Positions 44,144 to 57,065 of a DNA stretch of 64,000 bases are shown one piece after another (positions within the stretch are counted from its first letter, which is position 1; each line of letters begins with the position of its first letter). The notes under the pieces are model-generated. The model had not been told where the DNA came from and searched no databases. It saw nothing but the letters and a program-made list of their open reading frames with translations. A program made the position numbers and the translations under genes. Source of the DNA: Salvia splendens (Eukaryota; Streptophyta; Magnoliopsida; Lamiales; Lamiaceae); NCBI RefSeq assembly GCF_004379255.2, contig NC_056041.1, forward strand, positions 21,669,559 through 21,733,558. Reading direction: 5' to 3'.

Positions 44144-44584
44144 TGAAAGGATATAGGCTAGATTAGATTAATATGTATTAAATAATTATAGTTGGACTAC
44201 AATTATAATAGTCCATAAGCCCAACAATCATGGAACCCTAGTGACTCACCATCTATATAATGGTTATTTATTCTCCATTGTGGGTGAGGAGAAATTGCGT
44301 AACATTAGAGAGAAAATACGCAAAGCTTTATAGAGAGAATTCCTAGCTTTCTTCTACGGAGTGATTGTATAGAGGAATTGTTCCAGCATCGGATCAGAAT
44401 ACACGTGGACCTCGATAGTAGTGGATTCAACTTGCAGGATTCAATCGTAGAAGAAAACAACACAACAAGTAAGATTTAGTTCCGTATTACGTGCTCAACT
44501 TACAATATAATTATGAATCTAGATTTGTTATTCTTGTCTGCAATTTCTGCTGCGCTTATTAGATGAATACAAGAATTCCTAAAA
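44144..44584 (+). repeat. 5' LTR of the copia element
   Basis: 441 bp, start TGAAAGGATATAGGC, ends before GTGGTATCAGAGCC. The terminal CA is changed to AA. Confidence 0.9.
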
Positions 44585-45248
44585 GTGGTATCAGAGCCCA
44601 GGGCTCGATTCTTAATTACCTTTGTAATCTAATTACTTGTGGAATAATTTTAAAAATCAGAATTATGTGATTGATCTGCTTTGAAATTTGATTTCAAAAT
44701 TTTCAAGAAATTGGTTTCATAATTGCTTAGAAGTTGAAATTAGATTTCGATTCTTTTAACAAAATTTTGTAAAAATTACCGCAAATTGCAAACGGTTTTG
44801 GATTTTGACTTCAAGTTTTTCGGATAATTTGGAAAAGAAAATCATGCTTCTGCCGACAAATCCATGCCAAGAAATTATTATTTATTAATAGTGCCTGTTT
44901 AGGGTATGTGTTTAGTTTAGAATTAATATTAAGTACCTATTAGTTTAGAATTAATATTAAGTACCCTAAAGGTGCCTATAATATTAGTTTAGAATTAATA
45001 TTAAGTATCTGTTTATATTAATTTGGAATTGATATAGATTATATGATAAATTTATTAATTGGATTAATACATTTTGTTACATTAATTTCGAATTAATATA
45101 ATTTTAAATTCACATTTAATTGGAGAATAAAATTTGATTTTATTTGTTGAGCATTATTTGATATCCTATGTGATAAGCATGCTATTTGATTTATGCCTAT
45201 TTATTTAACTATAATAGTTAGAACTATGGTAGTTAGAGACCGTTTTAT

Positions 45249-45317
45249 TGTCTGGGTAGGCGGCGCCCAGTATTTGTAGTCCGTGTTATACTATGTCTGG
45301 GTAGGCGGCGCCCAGTA
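45249..45317 (+). repeat. 24-bp direct repeat in the copia leader
   Basis: TGTCTGGGTAGGCGGCGCCC followed by AGTA occurs at 45249-45272 and 45294-45317. It contains the palindrome GGCGCC and could form a stem-loop. Confidence 0.93.
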
Positions 45318-45893
45318 ATTGTTTGATATTTAATATTAGATATTATATTCACAAAACTAGTATCACAGTTTTCCCCATAAAATATAAGTCTTGTTTTTGA
45401 AACAAACGCATCGTCCATCATGATTGTTTGATGTACCTAGCCTTTTCGACCACGAGTTTTACGCCAAAGTGTTTACTCTAAATCTACAAGGGTTGGGCTC
45501 ATTCATAGATGCATGGTTGGCATCGTGTGATGGGGTTGACTTGCTTAAATTGTTTAGTGACGCCAAAGCGACCTAAATAGTTTATGGATGTATATTAATT
45601 GGATTAATAAACCAAGAATTGCAAAATAGTTGTTGCAATTGGCTTGGAGGTCTACCTTGTGTTAATATTGTAGTGATCAGCCAAAGCAGGTGCTGCAATA
45701 ATATAGACTTGGATCTTGGACCACTAAAATTTATATTAGATATAAATTCGTATTTTATGTTTGGGTGACATAATATATGTTAAAATTAGTGGGAGCTAAT
45801 CAATATAATAAACCTTTTATTTGATTAGTGGTACGAATGTGATCTTTATATGCTTTTCTGCTTTGCTTTCATTTTATTTTCTGTTCAGATAAA

Positions 45894-46679
45894 ATGTCAA
45901 ACTTGACTTACAAATGTTTGATGGAAACAAACAAGTTGACTGGGTCAAATTTCACGGATTGGCTCCGTTGTTTGCGCTTGGTGCTAAGGCATGACAAGGT
46001 TGAGTATGTCCTGGACAAACCAATCGGTGTCATCCCCGATAAGGAATCTCTTGAGTTTGCTACGTTTGACGTTGAAGCTCATCAGAAACACATTGATAAT
46101 GCTTCTGATGCTCAGTGTGTCATGTTGTCATCTATGAGTTTGGAACTGCAAAGACAACATGAACACATGTTACCATATGAAATGCTTAAGCACTTGGAGA
46201 GTTTGTATACTTCACAAGCTCAAACTATGGAGTATGAGATACTTCGCGATCTCTTCAAGTGCAAGCTTCATGATGGAAGCAAGGTTTTTGAGCATGTGCT
46301 GAAAATGATTGGTTTGATTGAGAGGTTAGCATCGATTGGAACGGTGCTCCCCGCAAATGTCTCAACAAATCTAATTTTGCAGTCTCTTCCTAGTAGTTTT
46401 GAGAATTTCATTGTGAATTTCAACATGAACAACACGAAGGTTGGGCTGCCAGAGCTGCACAATAGGCTTAAGACTTATGAGTCTTCCACTGCTAAGGTAA
46501 AATCTGTGCTTATGGTGAGCTCTTCTGCGATGTCTTCGAAATGGAAGAATAAGCAGCAACAGAAGAAGAAATCATCTAAGGATCCTGTTCTAAAGCCTAA
46601 GAGTGGAGGGGCCAATAAGAAGTCGAAATTATCAAAGGATGAGTGTCTTTTCTGTCATGAGAAGGGACACTGGAAGTGA
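45894..46679 (+). pseudogene. Copia gag
   Basis: 261 residues with the copia gag fold (NKLTGSNFTDWLRCLRLVLR, LQSLPSSFENFIVNF) and the start of a CCHC knuckle, CLFCHEKGHWK, where a TGA replaces the next codon before DC. So gag is cut within its zinc knuckle. Confidence 0.9.
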
Positions 46680-49600
46680 GACTGCACAAAATTCAAGGCA
46701 CAAGGTGCAGAAAGTGGGAGCTCATGCATGTTTGTCATTGAGATAAATATGTCTATGAATAATTCACAATATTGGGTAATAGATACAACTTGTGGCTCCC
46801 ACATTTGTAATAATGTGCAGAGGCTAAGTGACTGTAGGAAAGTGAGACCTGGGGAAGTTGATTTGCGTGTTGGAAATAGAGCAAGAGTAGCCGCCGAACT
46901 CGTGAGAACTTATAGATTAGATCTTCCCTCAGGACATAGACTAGATTTACATAATTGTTATTTTGTTCCAGTTTTTTAAAGAATATTATTTCCATTCCGA
47001 TGTTAGACATTGAAGGTTTTTCCTTCCATTTTGCAAACAACAGATGCTCGTTTTCTTTTAATGGATTGTTTTATGGAAATGCCACTCTTGAAAATGGATT
47101 ATATATGCTTGAATACAAACGAAATATTCTCAATTTGCAAAACAAAAAGACCTAAGCTAAGTAATACGAATAATGCAACTTATCTTTGGCATTGCAGAGT
47201 TGGTCATATTAATGAGAAAAGAATAGCAAGATTGAGAAAGTTAGACTATCTCACTTCATTTGATTTAGAATCCTATGGAGCTTGTGAATTCTGTCTCAAA
47301 GGAAAAATGACAAGTAAACTATTTTCTAGGAAAGGGGTACGTGCCAAAAATTTGCTAGAGTTGATTCACACAGATGTGTGTGGACCGTTTCCAACTCAAG
47401 CAAGAGGTGGTTATTCGTACTTCATAACTTTTACTGATGATTTATCAAGGTATGGATATGTGTATCTTATGAAAAATAAATCTGAGCCTTCGATAAATTT
47501 AAAGAGTTTAAATGTGAAGTTGAGAAACAACTTGGGAAAAGTATCAAGACTCTTCGATCAGATCAAGGAGGGGAATACTTGAGCCGAGAATTTCTTGATT
47601 ACTTGAAGCCACATGGAATCCAGTCGGACTGGACACCTCCTGGTACACCTCAAATGAATGGATTATTTGAAAGGAGAAACATACATTATTAGATATGGTT
47701 CGAACCATGATGAACTTCGCTAGTCTCCCTTTATTCCTATGGGGTCATGCCTTACTAACGGCTATTTACATTCTAAATAGGGTTCCTTCTAAATCAGTCG
47801 AGAAAACACCATATGAGTTATGGTGTGGCAAGAAAGCAAGTCTTAACCATATCCGGACCTGGGGTTGTCCAGCTTTTGTTAAGAAAATGATGACTGATAA
47901 ATTGGAAACTAAAAGTGAGAAATGTTATTTTGTAGGATATCCTAAAGAACTAAATGGTACGATTTCTACTGTCCTGAAAATCACAAGGTGATAACATCAA
48001 GGAATGTGACGTTCCTTGAAGACAGTTATGTCTGCAAGGAATAAGGTCAAAATACAGTAGATCTTGAAGAAATTCAAGAACCACAAGTTAACAATGAGGA
48101 TGAGGTATTATCCACTGGATTGGACAATAACTCAGTGGGAGTTTTTGATGATCTATTGGGAGGGGAAATTACTTTTAGAGAGGACCTTAGAGAGACTTCG
48201 AAGGACCACCTCAAGACAATGAGATGCATCAAAGACAAGATGATACAATAGTTGCATCACCTCTACCTCAAGAAGATCATAGTTATATTCCTAAACCTTC
48301 TCACATACAGAATGAACAGCCTGAATCAGAGCAAAACCAACTCAATAGGCCTAGAAGGATTCGTCGTGCACCTGAGAGACTGAATCTAATGGTTGAGAAC
48401 CAAGATGGTGAAGTTGATTTAGATGATGATGATGAGCCTAAGACCTATACCGAGGCGGTGTCAGACACCGATCGAGAGAAGTGGCTTGAAGCCTTGATAT
48501 CTGAAATGGACTCGATGTACTTCAACTTAGTCTGGGAACTAGTTGACTTGCCAGATGGGGTTTACCCCATAGGTTGCAAATGGATCTTCAAAAAGAAGAG
48601 AGATGCAGATGGCAAAGTACAAACCTACAAGACTAGGTTAGTGGCAAAGGGTTATAGTCAGCGCGAAGGCATTGGCTAGGATGAAACCTTTTCGCCAGTT
48701 GCTAAGATCAAGTCCATTAGGATATTACTTGCAATTGTTGCATACTACAATTTTGACATTTGGCAAATGGATGTCAAAATCGCATTTCTCAATGGAGAAT
48801 TAGAAGGCGATGTCTATATGACACAGCCTGAAGGTTTTGTATCGAAAGAAAGGCCGAATGCAGTGTGTAAGCTAAAGAAGTCCATCTATGGACTTAAGCA
48901 AGCTTCGAGGAGTTGGAATATTTGTTTGACAGAACAATCAAATCGTTTGGTTCTGTCAGAAGCAAAGAGGACCCATGTGTTTATAGTAAACGCGAGAATG
49001 ATAACGTTGTCTTCCTTATCATATATGTTGATGACATCCTGATTATGGGAAACGATCGTTCCATGATGCAATCCGTGAAAGAGTGGTTGTCTAGTTCGTT
49101 TATGATGAAGGATCTAGGTGATGCTTCCTATATCCTTGGAATTAAGATCTATCGAGATAGACCAAATAGGATGTTAGGATTATCACAATCTACTTACATA
49201 GACAAGTTGCTAAGGCGCTTCTCAATGGAGAATTCTAAGAAAGGTTTTCTTCCTATGGGACATGACATTGTGTTGTCAAAGAAGGATTGTCCTTCTAATG
49301 ACAAGGAAAGAGACAACATGAAAAGGATCTCGTATGCTTCGGCTATAGGATCTATTATGTATGTCATGATTTCTACTAGGCCAGATGTGGCCTATGCGCT
49401 TAGCATGACAGACAGATTTCAGCAAAATCCAGGTGAGGAACATTGGAAGACTGTTAAGACTATTCTTAAGTACCTTAGAAGGACTAAAGAATATTTCTTA
49501 GTCTATGGTGGACAACCAGAGTTATCAGTTACTGGATACACTGATGCTAGTTTCCAAACAGAACATGACGACTATAAGTCTCAGTCTAGATATGTTTTTG

Positions 49601-50061
49601 TCCTCAATGGTGGATCAGTGAGTTGGAATAGTTCCAAACAGGGTACAACTGCCGATTCCACCACCGAAGCCGAGTATATTGCTGCATCTGAAGCTGCCAA
49701 AGAAGTAGTTGCTTTGATAGAGTTCGTTAAAGAACTGGGTGTCATTCTGAGTGCCAATCGTGCAATACCTTTGTATTGTGACAACACTGGTGCTGTTGCG
49801 CAGGCAAAAGATCTGAGAGCTACGAACAGGAACAAGCATGTTCCCAGAAGATATCATCTGATCAGAGAAATAATTGAAAGATGCGACATAAAATTAAAAA
49901 TAGTACCCACTGATGATAATTTGGCTGATCCTTTCACTAAACCGTTATGTATAGCAAAACACAACAAGCATTTTGAGAGCTTAGGTGTTAAGAATGTTGG
50001 TAGATGGCTTTATATCAGTGGGAGTTACAGTTTTATATGTCTTAGAAACATTTTGTGTTGA
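46680..50061 (+). pseudogene. Copia pol (protease, integrase, RT, RNase H), multiply broken
   Basis: Protease-like YWVIDTTCGSHICNN (46770s; the usual DSG/DTG is DTT). The GAG-preintegrase and integrase region lies at 47010-47580 (HCRVGHINEKRI, HTDVCGPFPTQARGGYSYF). RT spans 48420-49060 (WIFKKKRDADGKVQTYKTRL, MDVKIAFLNGELEGDVYM, and the YVDD active site in IIYVDDILIMGN), and RNase H lies at 49500-49940 (TGYTDASFQTEHDD, TTEAEYIAASEAAKE, ADPFTKPL). Stops or shifts occur near 46977, 47152, 47580, 47989, 48677 and 48910. The last 380 residues (48913-50061) are open. Confidence 0.9.
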
Positions 50062-51029
50062 GACAATATTACTTTATCACATTATATGAAAAAATTATTT
50101 CTTATGAGTTTTGTGCACTTATTGGAATAATTATTTAAAATGTTTGTATTTATTCTAAATATTTGTTCCCTTGAATTATGACTGTTGTTAATGGTGTGAG
50201 ACATTAATGATATAATATAATTCTAAAATAGCCCTAACCAATGATCATCAAGAATGAGATATTGATGATATGTTATAGGTTAACATGGGGTTTGCATCAC
50301 ATTCTTGGAGAATGTAGTTGTTCTCACAACTATGAGATATTAGATACTCGTGATGGACACATGGTATACTTTGGAGAGTTTTGGTATACCTTACTATTAA
50401 ACAGTTTTGTTAAGTGTCTACAGTTTATTAGTACATGAAGTATGTAATAGTCCTTGTATCTGAGGTCATTACACATTTTGTTTATTGAGTGGTGTGTTTT
50501 GATCTTGTCCAACGCTTTGCCTCCCGAAGGAGGATTGAGACACAGACTTGTGTTGGGTATATCATAAGATAAATGGAAATGGTAGTTGAGCCAAGAATGA
50601 GATTCATTCCTCGATTAAAATTTTGAGAGAACACTCAAATTCTCCTTGATCATTAAGTTATTGGTCAATGCAAAGATATATTCAATTAAAGTAATTGAAT
50701 ATGATCGAATGGGTCATTTAATAAAGATGAGATAAAGTGATTGAGCTATTTGGATGACACATGACAAATCTTAGGCTCAATCGGGTGGTTCATGAATGAA
50801 AGGATATTACTATAAACTTTGTGTAAAGGCTTGTTTACCAAATTCACGTAAACGTCCTTTATATATCGAGCTACGCTGCCAACGCAGTCTAGGAGTTTTG
50901 TGCAGACATCGATTAGATCGTCGTCGATAATAAGGGCATAAAGGGTCACACTATATGTGTATTTTGATCCGCTCAAGGGTACAAAGTTGGAACTGCGTAT
51001 TATATCTAATGCTAGTCCAAGTGGGAGAT

Positions 51030-51461
51030 TGAAAGGATATGTGTTAGATTAGATTAATATGGATTAAATCATTATAGTTGGACTACAATTATAATAGTCC
51101 ATAAGCCCAACAATCATGGAACCCTAGTGACTCACCATCTATATAATGGTTATTTATTCTACATTGTGGGTGAGGAGAAATAGCGTAACATTAGAGAGAA
51201 AATACGCAAAGCTTTATAGAGAGAATTCATAGCTTTCTTCTACGGAGCGATTGTACCGAGGAATTGTTCCAGCATCGGATCAGAATACACGTGGACCTCG
51301 ATAGTAGTGGATTCAACTTGCAGGATTCAATCGTAGAAGAAAACAACACAACAAGTAAGATTTAGTTCCGTTGTGTATTACGTGCTCAACTTACAATATA
51401 ATTATGAATCAGGATCTGTTATTCTTGTCTGCAATTTCCGCTAATACAAGAATTCCTAACA
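51030..51461 (+). repeat. 3' LTR of the copia element
   Basis: 432 bp, preceded by a purine tract AGTGGGAGA. Compared with the 5' LTR it lacks about 14 bp near the end and has a small insertion (TGTGT region near 51376). Confidence 0.92.
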
Positions 51462-51599
51462 TTTATCACATAACAATAATATCACATCTTTAATCTCTAC
51501 AACCAAAATCACACTCCCCGAAATTTGAGTCATTCCAACACTAGAGTACAAACACAAATTTAATATTCAAACATTATCCCATCAACTTTTCCTTTCTTT

Positions 51600-52262
51600 C
51601 TTTAGGCCATGACCTTTTTGATTGATCGGCGTCTTGTACACACAACATAAGAATTTAGTTATCATATTAGAACTCTTTCTTTTCAGGACCGGTACACTAA
51701 AAACGTGTTTCGAGCATGTTGCACGATTAGAATTGCTTGTATACAATGAACTCTACAATTCACTTTTACCCAAGACGAGAAGAAGTAATTTTATCGCATT
51801 GTGTTTGCTTATACAACTATAATATGTTTCTCAAACATTGAAATGTGTAAGAAACAAATAAGTCTAATTTTTCTACATAGTAGACTGGTTGTGGAACATG
51901 TCATTATAAAAGGTAATACAGTCAGTTCTTTGTAGAAGTAAAGCAATATTTCAAAACCTAGATATGCATTGGCTACCTAACTGTGAAAGGTTGTAGTATC
52001 AGTTCATAATTTTCTTACCTTAGGAAACTAACATTGGTATTGTATAACACCAAATGGATCTAATAATCGAGATACGTCTTCCTGACTATTTGCTAAAAGA
52101 TGAGGTCTTGGTGATTTTCTTAATCATTGTTGACATCATTGAACATACGATATTGGACTGGTTTAACTTATCAAGTACAAAAATCTTCATATCTTGGGTA
52201 GTGATGATCAGTTTACTAGCGGTGCTAATATTGTTATTGCAATGAATCTTGTGCTAGAATAA
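51600..52262 (+). repeat. Inverted partial copy of the 1.47-kb LTR-like repeat
   Basis: When reversed, about 51,690-52,245 aligns with 16,190-16,760 (shared words include CTTCTTCTCG, CAACATGCTCGAAA and GCTAATATTGTTATTGCAATGAAT). No coding frame. It lies just upstream of the duplicated GH17 promoter. Confidence 0.75.
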
Positions 52263-52301
52263 TCTAGTTTGATTCATGAGGTGTTGGAAAAAATGTTTTA
52301 T

Positions 52302-52430
52302 TATTCAGAAACTCGGTCATTCAGAATTTATTCCATGAATAACTATAACACCCGCGGTTTTCGAATAGTAAAATTCAGAATTTATTCCATGAATTTATTA
52401 TTCAGAAACTCGGTCATTCAGAAAAAAAAT
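52302..52430. repeat. Direct repeat of about 40 bp
   Basis: TTATTATTCAGAAACTCGGT followed by CATTCAGAA occurs at about 52300 and again at about 52397; ATTTATTCCATGAAT accompanies both. Confidence 0.8.
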
Positions 52431-52824
52431 TTTGGGTCATGAATTTGGGTCAGATTTGAATAGGTTAAAATAACTTTGACCTGAATTATTATAGTGATAA
52501 AATAAGAGAGATTTTTTTAGGTGCATCGATAATTATAGATGAATGAATGTGTATTGTTGTGATTTTTATTTATTATGTGGAACGTTAAATATGGTACTAT
52601 TTTTTGATTGAGTTCCTATTATAGTGGTACATGTGCACCGCAAAATAAGGGTGCACAATGAATTGAATTTGTGAATACTACTTAATAGTTGAGATTGCAT
52701 TCCCTAGAATTTTGAGAGGGGAAACGAAATCAAGCCTAAGATGCTCGTCCAATTCCCATCCCAACAAGAAAGAAATCCAAGTGCTTGATTGGGGCCAACA
52801 ACAATATATTGAATTGAATAGAAG

Positions 52825-54408
52825 ATGATGAAGATGGTGATGGTGATGGTGATGTTCTTGTATGGCGCAGAAGCATCGATAGGCATCAATTGGGGAAGAG
52901 AGAGTGCCCAAAGATTGGTCCCATCACAAGTTGTGGATATGTTGTTGCAAAATGGAATTGGACGAGCAAGACTGTTTTCCTCTCAAACAGATATTGTGGC
53001 TCCATTCGAAGGAAGTGGCATTAACTTGACCATAACCATAAACAAGATTGCTTTTATAAAAACCAAGGAATTGGCAACGGAGTGGGTCCAGGAGAATGAA
53101 TACTATTTCAATCGTTGCAACGTAAGGTAGGTTGGTTGGTAGGTAGGTAGGTACCGATACATTAATATTACTAGTATTTTAATGATGTTGATGCAGGGAA
53201 ATCTATATTTTCGGGTATGTGTTTGCGACCAGTTTGGAGGCAATAAGCCAGGCAGTGGAGGTACAGCGTATGCTGCAAGGCATTCTGAATGAGCGCGGCT
53301 TTGGGCACGTGAAGGTGAACACCCCACACATTCATCCCGAATTGGTCCCCAACGTCACAAAGCCATCTCAGATCGAGTTTTGCGACACCATCAAGCCATA
53401 CATGATCCAGCATCTGCAATTCCTCAGGGAAAACAATGCTCCATTTCTAATCGAGGCCATCCCAATCCAAATCAACTTTATAAATAACTTCGACCCCAGC
53501 TTCGCCTTCCCGGGCAACGCTTCCACCCAAGTCATCAATGACGTCAATGGCGCTATCTACACTAACGTCGTGGAGTGGCACTACGACTCCTACGTGTGGG
53601 CCCTTGAAAAGCTCAATTTCTCAGACATCCGCCTAGACTACAGCCTGCTAGGCTGGCCCACCGACGGGTACTGCCAATCGGAAGACTTATATAATGATAC
53701 TGAATTTAGTCTTCCGTTATATTTATATATTTAGTTTCAATTGCCAACAGGTACACTGGAGCCAACGCCTCCACCGCAGAGTACTTTTACAAGCACCTCC
53801 TGCCTTGGGCGACTAGCGACAGGGGCACCCCAAAGCGGCCCGGCCGCCCCATCAACGTTAATGTGCACAGCCTCGCCGACGAGCACAAAATTAAGTCCTT
53901 CCCTTACACGCGCCACTTTGGCATCTACCGCTCCAACGGCCAGCCCAAGTATAAGATCGATCTCTCAGGGCAGGGGAGGGACATCTACCCCACCACCATC
54001 CGAGGGATTATGCGCATGCCGGACCGGTGGTGTGCCTTCAATGGGGACCGTCGTGACATGGACAAGGTCAAGGCCCAGCTCGACTGGGCCTGCAAGAAAA
54101 GCGACTGCACCAGCACCTTCGAAGGTGCCTCATGCAGCTCCCTAACATTAGAACAAAACATTACCTATGCCTTCAACATGTATTTCCAGTACCAGTTCCA
54201 GGACGAGAAGTCCTGCGATTTCGATGGCTTGGGCCATGTCGTCGTCAATGATCCCTCAACAGACGCCTGCGTCTTCCCCGTTGAGGTCGTCAAAGGCCAA
54301 CAGGTCAACTTTCAGGCCAACAACTCTGGACACGCCTTCCGCCCTTCCACTGCCTTCTTCTACCTTTCAATCCTCCTCTTTTTTTCCTATCAAACTCTAT
54401 ATTTTTGA
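52825..54408 (+). CDS. GH17-X8 protein, GPI-anchor type, copy 2 (catalytic glutamates absent)
   Basis: Three exons 52825-53126, 53197-53667, 53751-54408 give 476 residues; same architecture and intron positions as copy 1. Signal peptide MMKMVMVMVMFLYGAEA, GH17 domain, X8 domain with six Cys (WCAFNGDRRDMDKVKAQLDW), C-terminal GPI-type hydrophobic tail identical to copy 1. The acid/base site reads FGYVFA (Tyr108 where Glu is expected) and the nucleophile site reads YSLLGWPTDG (Leu251). Exon 3 is nearly identical to copy 1, while exon 2 is more diverged, which suggests gene conversion or stronger constraint on the X8 part. Like copy 1 it is probably a wall- or plasma-membrane-surface glucan-binding protein without hydrolytic activity. 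Confidence 0.92.
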
Positions 54409-54739
54409 TTTATCTACCTAGTACATTTTTTGTAAGGGTAGATAAACTAAGTAGTTAGATCATAGTTTTGCTCTTTTATTTTATTTGTAAACATAGCGAG
54501 GTCGCAGCTATAAATAAAATAAAAGAAATTAAATATTGTTCTTTTGTTCCCTTAGTATTCAATGTTTCATTTGCAATAGGATAATTCAAAAAAGAAAACA
54601 TTTCATTTGTAATAGCATCCTAAAATATCAGCAGAGCTCTTTTTACATTACATAATCTACGTTTTCGACTAGTACACGTTCCCGGCAACCCGCATTACCA
54701 TTGAAAAATAAATTTTATCTGTATATAAACTTTTTAATT

Positions 54740-54809
54740 AGATCACTAATGTTTCATCTTTTATTTTTGTTAACATACTAAAATTTATTTAACAGAAATC
54801 AAATATTAC
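54740..54809 (+). other. Extra copy of the GH17 3' flank
   Basis: TAACATACTAAAATTTATTTAACAGAAATCAAATATTA resembles the 3' flank of copy 1 (43840-43890), and ATAGCATCGTAAAATATCAGC reappears at about 55801. It is probably the remains of another duplicated unit, without coding sequence. Confidence 0.5.
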
Positions 54810-55135
54810 CACTACAAAAAAACTCACTATTTAGTGACGGAAATCAGCGAAATTTCTTCACTTAACACAATCAGTGACAGATTCAGTACCGACGGATCCA
54901 TCATTAAAAATCTTGTCCCTAAAAATTGTTAGTGACGGATTTGTCCGTCACTATAGTTACTAACCCACTCAATGACGAAAAACGTAGCGGCTGCCACGAT
55001 AAGTTTCGTGTTAATGACGGATTTATATGTCACTAATTAATGACTGTCACTTTCAAGTCATTTATCCATCACAAGTTCTTGAGTTGTCAATCGCTGTCAC
55101 TAATTCCGTCACAAATAAGCGTTTTTTGGTTAGTG
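54810..55135. mobile_element. Mini-CACTA element (non-autonomous)
   Basis: Begins CACTACAAAAAAACTC and ends GCGTTTTTTGGTTAGTG; the 3-bp duplication TAC flanks at 54807-54809 and 55136-55138. Subterminal GTGACGGA/TCCGTCAC repeats in both orientations are typical of CACTA (CMC) transposons. 326 bp, no transposase. Confidence 0.93.
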
Positions 55136-55138
55136 TAC

Positions 55139-56886
55139 GTAGTTAAGACACTTCTTTTCAAGATTCAGAAAAGAGTGTTTGGTTAGTTGGGTGGAGTGAA
55201 TATAAGTACTATGGGAAAGAATAGAAGAAAGAAGAAAGTGTAATAAAGATTAAATGTGTTATTTTTTACTACTCCTATAAAATTAAATAAGTCAACTAAA
55301 GTAAGAAAGTCGAAAAGGTAAAATACAACTCAACTATATTGAGACGGAGGGAGTAACACTTGTTGGAGATTGCTCACACACCTTGAGCAATACTGTAAAC
55401 ATGATGTCGTAGTCAGGCCGGCGCTACTCGGGTTATGGGTCAATGGGGTGCAAGCTAATCGGGTTGTGATTTCTTTCGGGTTACAAAAGTTCAACTCTAC
55501 CCCTAAAAGCTCGGGTTTCGGACTAGCCCATAGAGTTAATCAGGTTGCAGCCCTATAAATTTAGTGGGTTTTTTGGACCATTCCACGAATTGCGGGCTAC
55601 ACTGACATCTCTGGTCATAGTAAATCAGACACGGAAAGCCCTTCCCATAAACAGGCAACGCCGTCTTATTAGTAATTATCTATGGAATTGAGATTAACTT
55701 GTCGTTTCTTGTACTGTTTCTTTATCACTTTCAATATTTTATACATCTTGTAATTTAATATTTACTTGTCTAATAAATACTTTTATAATAACTAATTTAA
55801 TAGCATCGTAAAATATCAGCCTAGCACTTTTACTTTACATAGCTAGTACATATATATAATACCCATAAATTCTAAATTGTTATGGAATGTTTAGCATATA
55901 ATATATTTTAAATTAATTCCATATTTATAAACTGATTTTTAACCTAAAATATTGAAAAGATCAATTATGTATGTTGTAATTTATGTACATTTGTCACTAT
56001 TAAGTCATGTTAAAATGCATAAAATACTTCAATATAAAACTAAAACCAATTCTAGACCAATAGATTTTAAAATGAGATTTCGATAATTTGTAGATAGAAT
56101 GTCAATAAAAAGAGTAAAATTGTCAATTTGTCATACTATGATAATTTTCGTGGTTTTCTAATATCCATATAGTGTTTTAAAAATATGTTCAAGAAAACTT
56201 CAACATAGTTTTATAGATATTGTACATGCATTGTATTGAAACTTTTTGATACATTTATTGATATAAAATCTGTTTATCAACATATACGAAATTTGAAATA
56301 AAAATTATAAAATTTCATCATCCGATCATTGTCAGAACATATGCAATTGAGATCTCATTAGAATCCTTATGAAATTACCTTTAATTTGATATATTTTAAC
56401 GAAAAAATAATTTAAATCGAGAGAGTTATGTAAATTTAAAATTTTAAGATGGTTTTGATGAGAGATAGAGTGGTTAGTTGTAATTAACATATTATCCCAA
56501 TTAAGTTGAGTCAAAACTTTTGGGCACGGAAATTAAAAAAATGTATTAAAAAATAAAAGACATAAATAAAGTATGAAAGATAAAGAGAGAGAGAAAATAG
56601 GTGATGGAATAAAGAGAGAGAAAAATAAGTGACTGAATGTTTTATTTTTTGTTAAATAAGGAAATAAATCAACTTAGTTGGGACATTTCAAAAGGAATAC
56701 GACTCAACTTAGTTGGAACGAAGAGAGTATATAAAATTGACATTAATACCATTTAAATTTATTTAATAATTTTTTAAATTCAAAATATAATCCACTTAGC
56801 ATGAGGAAGTAGTTAGCAATTGATCAGAACCCTATCACCACCTGCTAATTTCTTGTCTATTCTCGTTATGGGAAACTAAACTTGGT
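55139..56886. other. Intergenic DNA with MITE relics
   Basis: Right end of a Stowaway-like MITE at about 55340-55354 (GAGACGGAGGGAG). A GGGTT-rich, hAT-like subterminal relic spans about 55400-55620. Another degraded MITE lies at about 56492-56730 (TTAAGTTGAGTC / GACTCAACTTAGTTGG). No gene seen. Confidence 0.5.
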
Positions 56887-57050
56887 TTACGAATTAGGCC
56901 CGCAAATGAGTTGTTATCTCCTCCAAGCCTAATTAGATATTTCCATGTCTGCTTCCAAATCGACCCCCTTACGAATTATGCCCGTAAATGAGTTGTTATC
57001 TCCTCCAAGCCTAATTAGATATTTCCATGTCTGCTTCCAAATCGATCCCT
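56887..57050. repeat. 82-bp tandem duplication
   Basis: Two adjacent copies (56887-56968 and 56969-57050) starting TTACGAATTA(G/T)GCCCG, differing at only a few positions, so recent. Confidence 0.95.
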
Positions 57051-57065
57051 TTTCTATATTTGATA

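Larger units (their letters stand above)
44144..51461 (+). mobile_element. Ty1/copia LTR retrotransposon, decayed
   Basis: LTRs at 44144-44584 and 51030-51461 start TGAAAGGATAT; the duplication TTTAT flanks at 44139-44143 and 51462-51466. The primer site TGGTATCAGAGCC (about 44586) complements initiator-Met tRNA. Gag, protease, integrase, RT and RNase H follow in copia order. LTRs differ by several substitutions and small indels, and the coding region has several stops and shifts. It separates the two intact GH17 copies, so it inserted after or during their duplication. Confidence 0.95.

Noticed and set aside
52054..52245. 63-codon frame with hydrophobic C-terminus
   Set aside because: Lies in the inverted LTR-like repeat; the relative at 16 kb does not preserve it.
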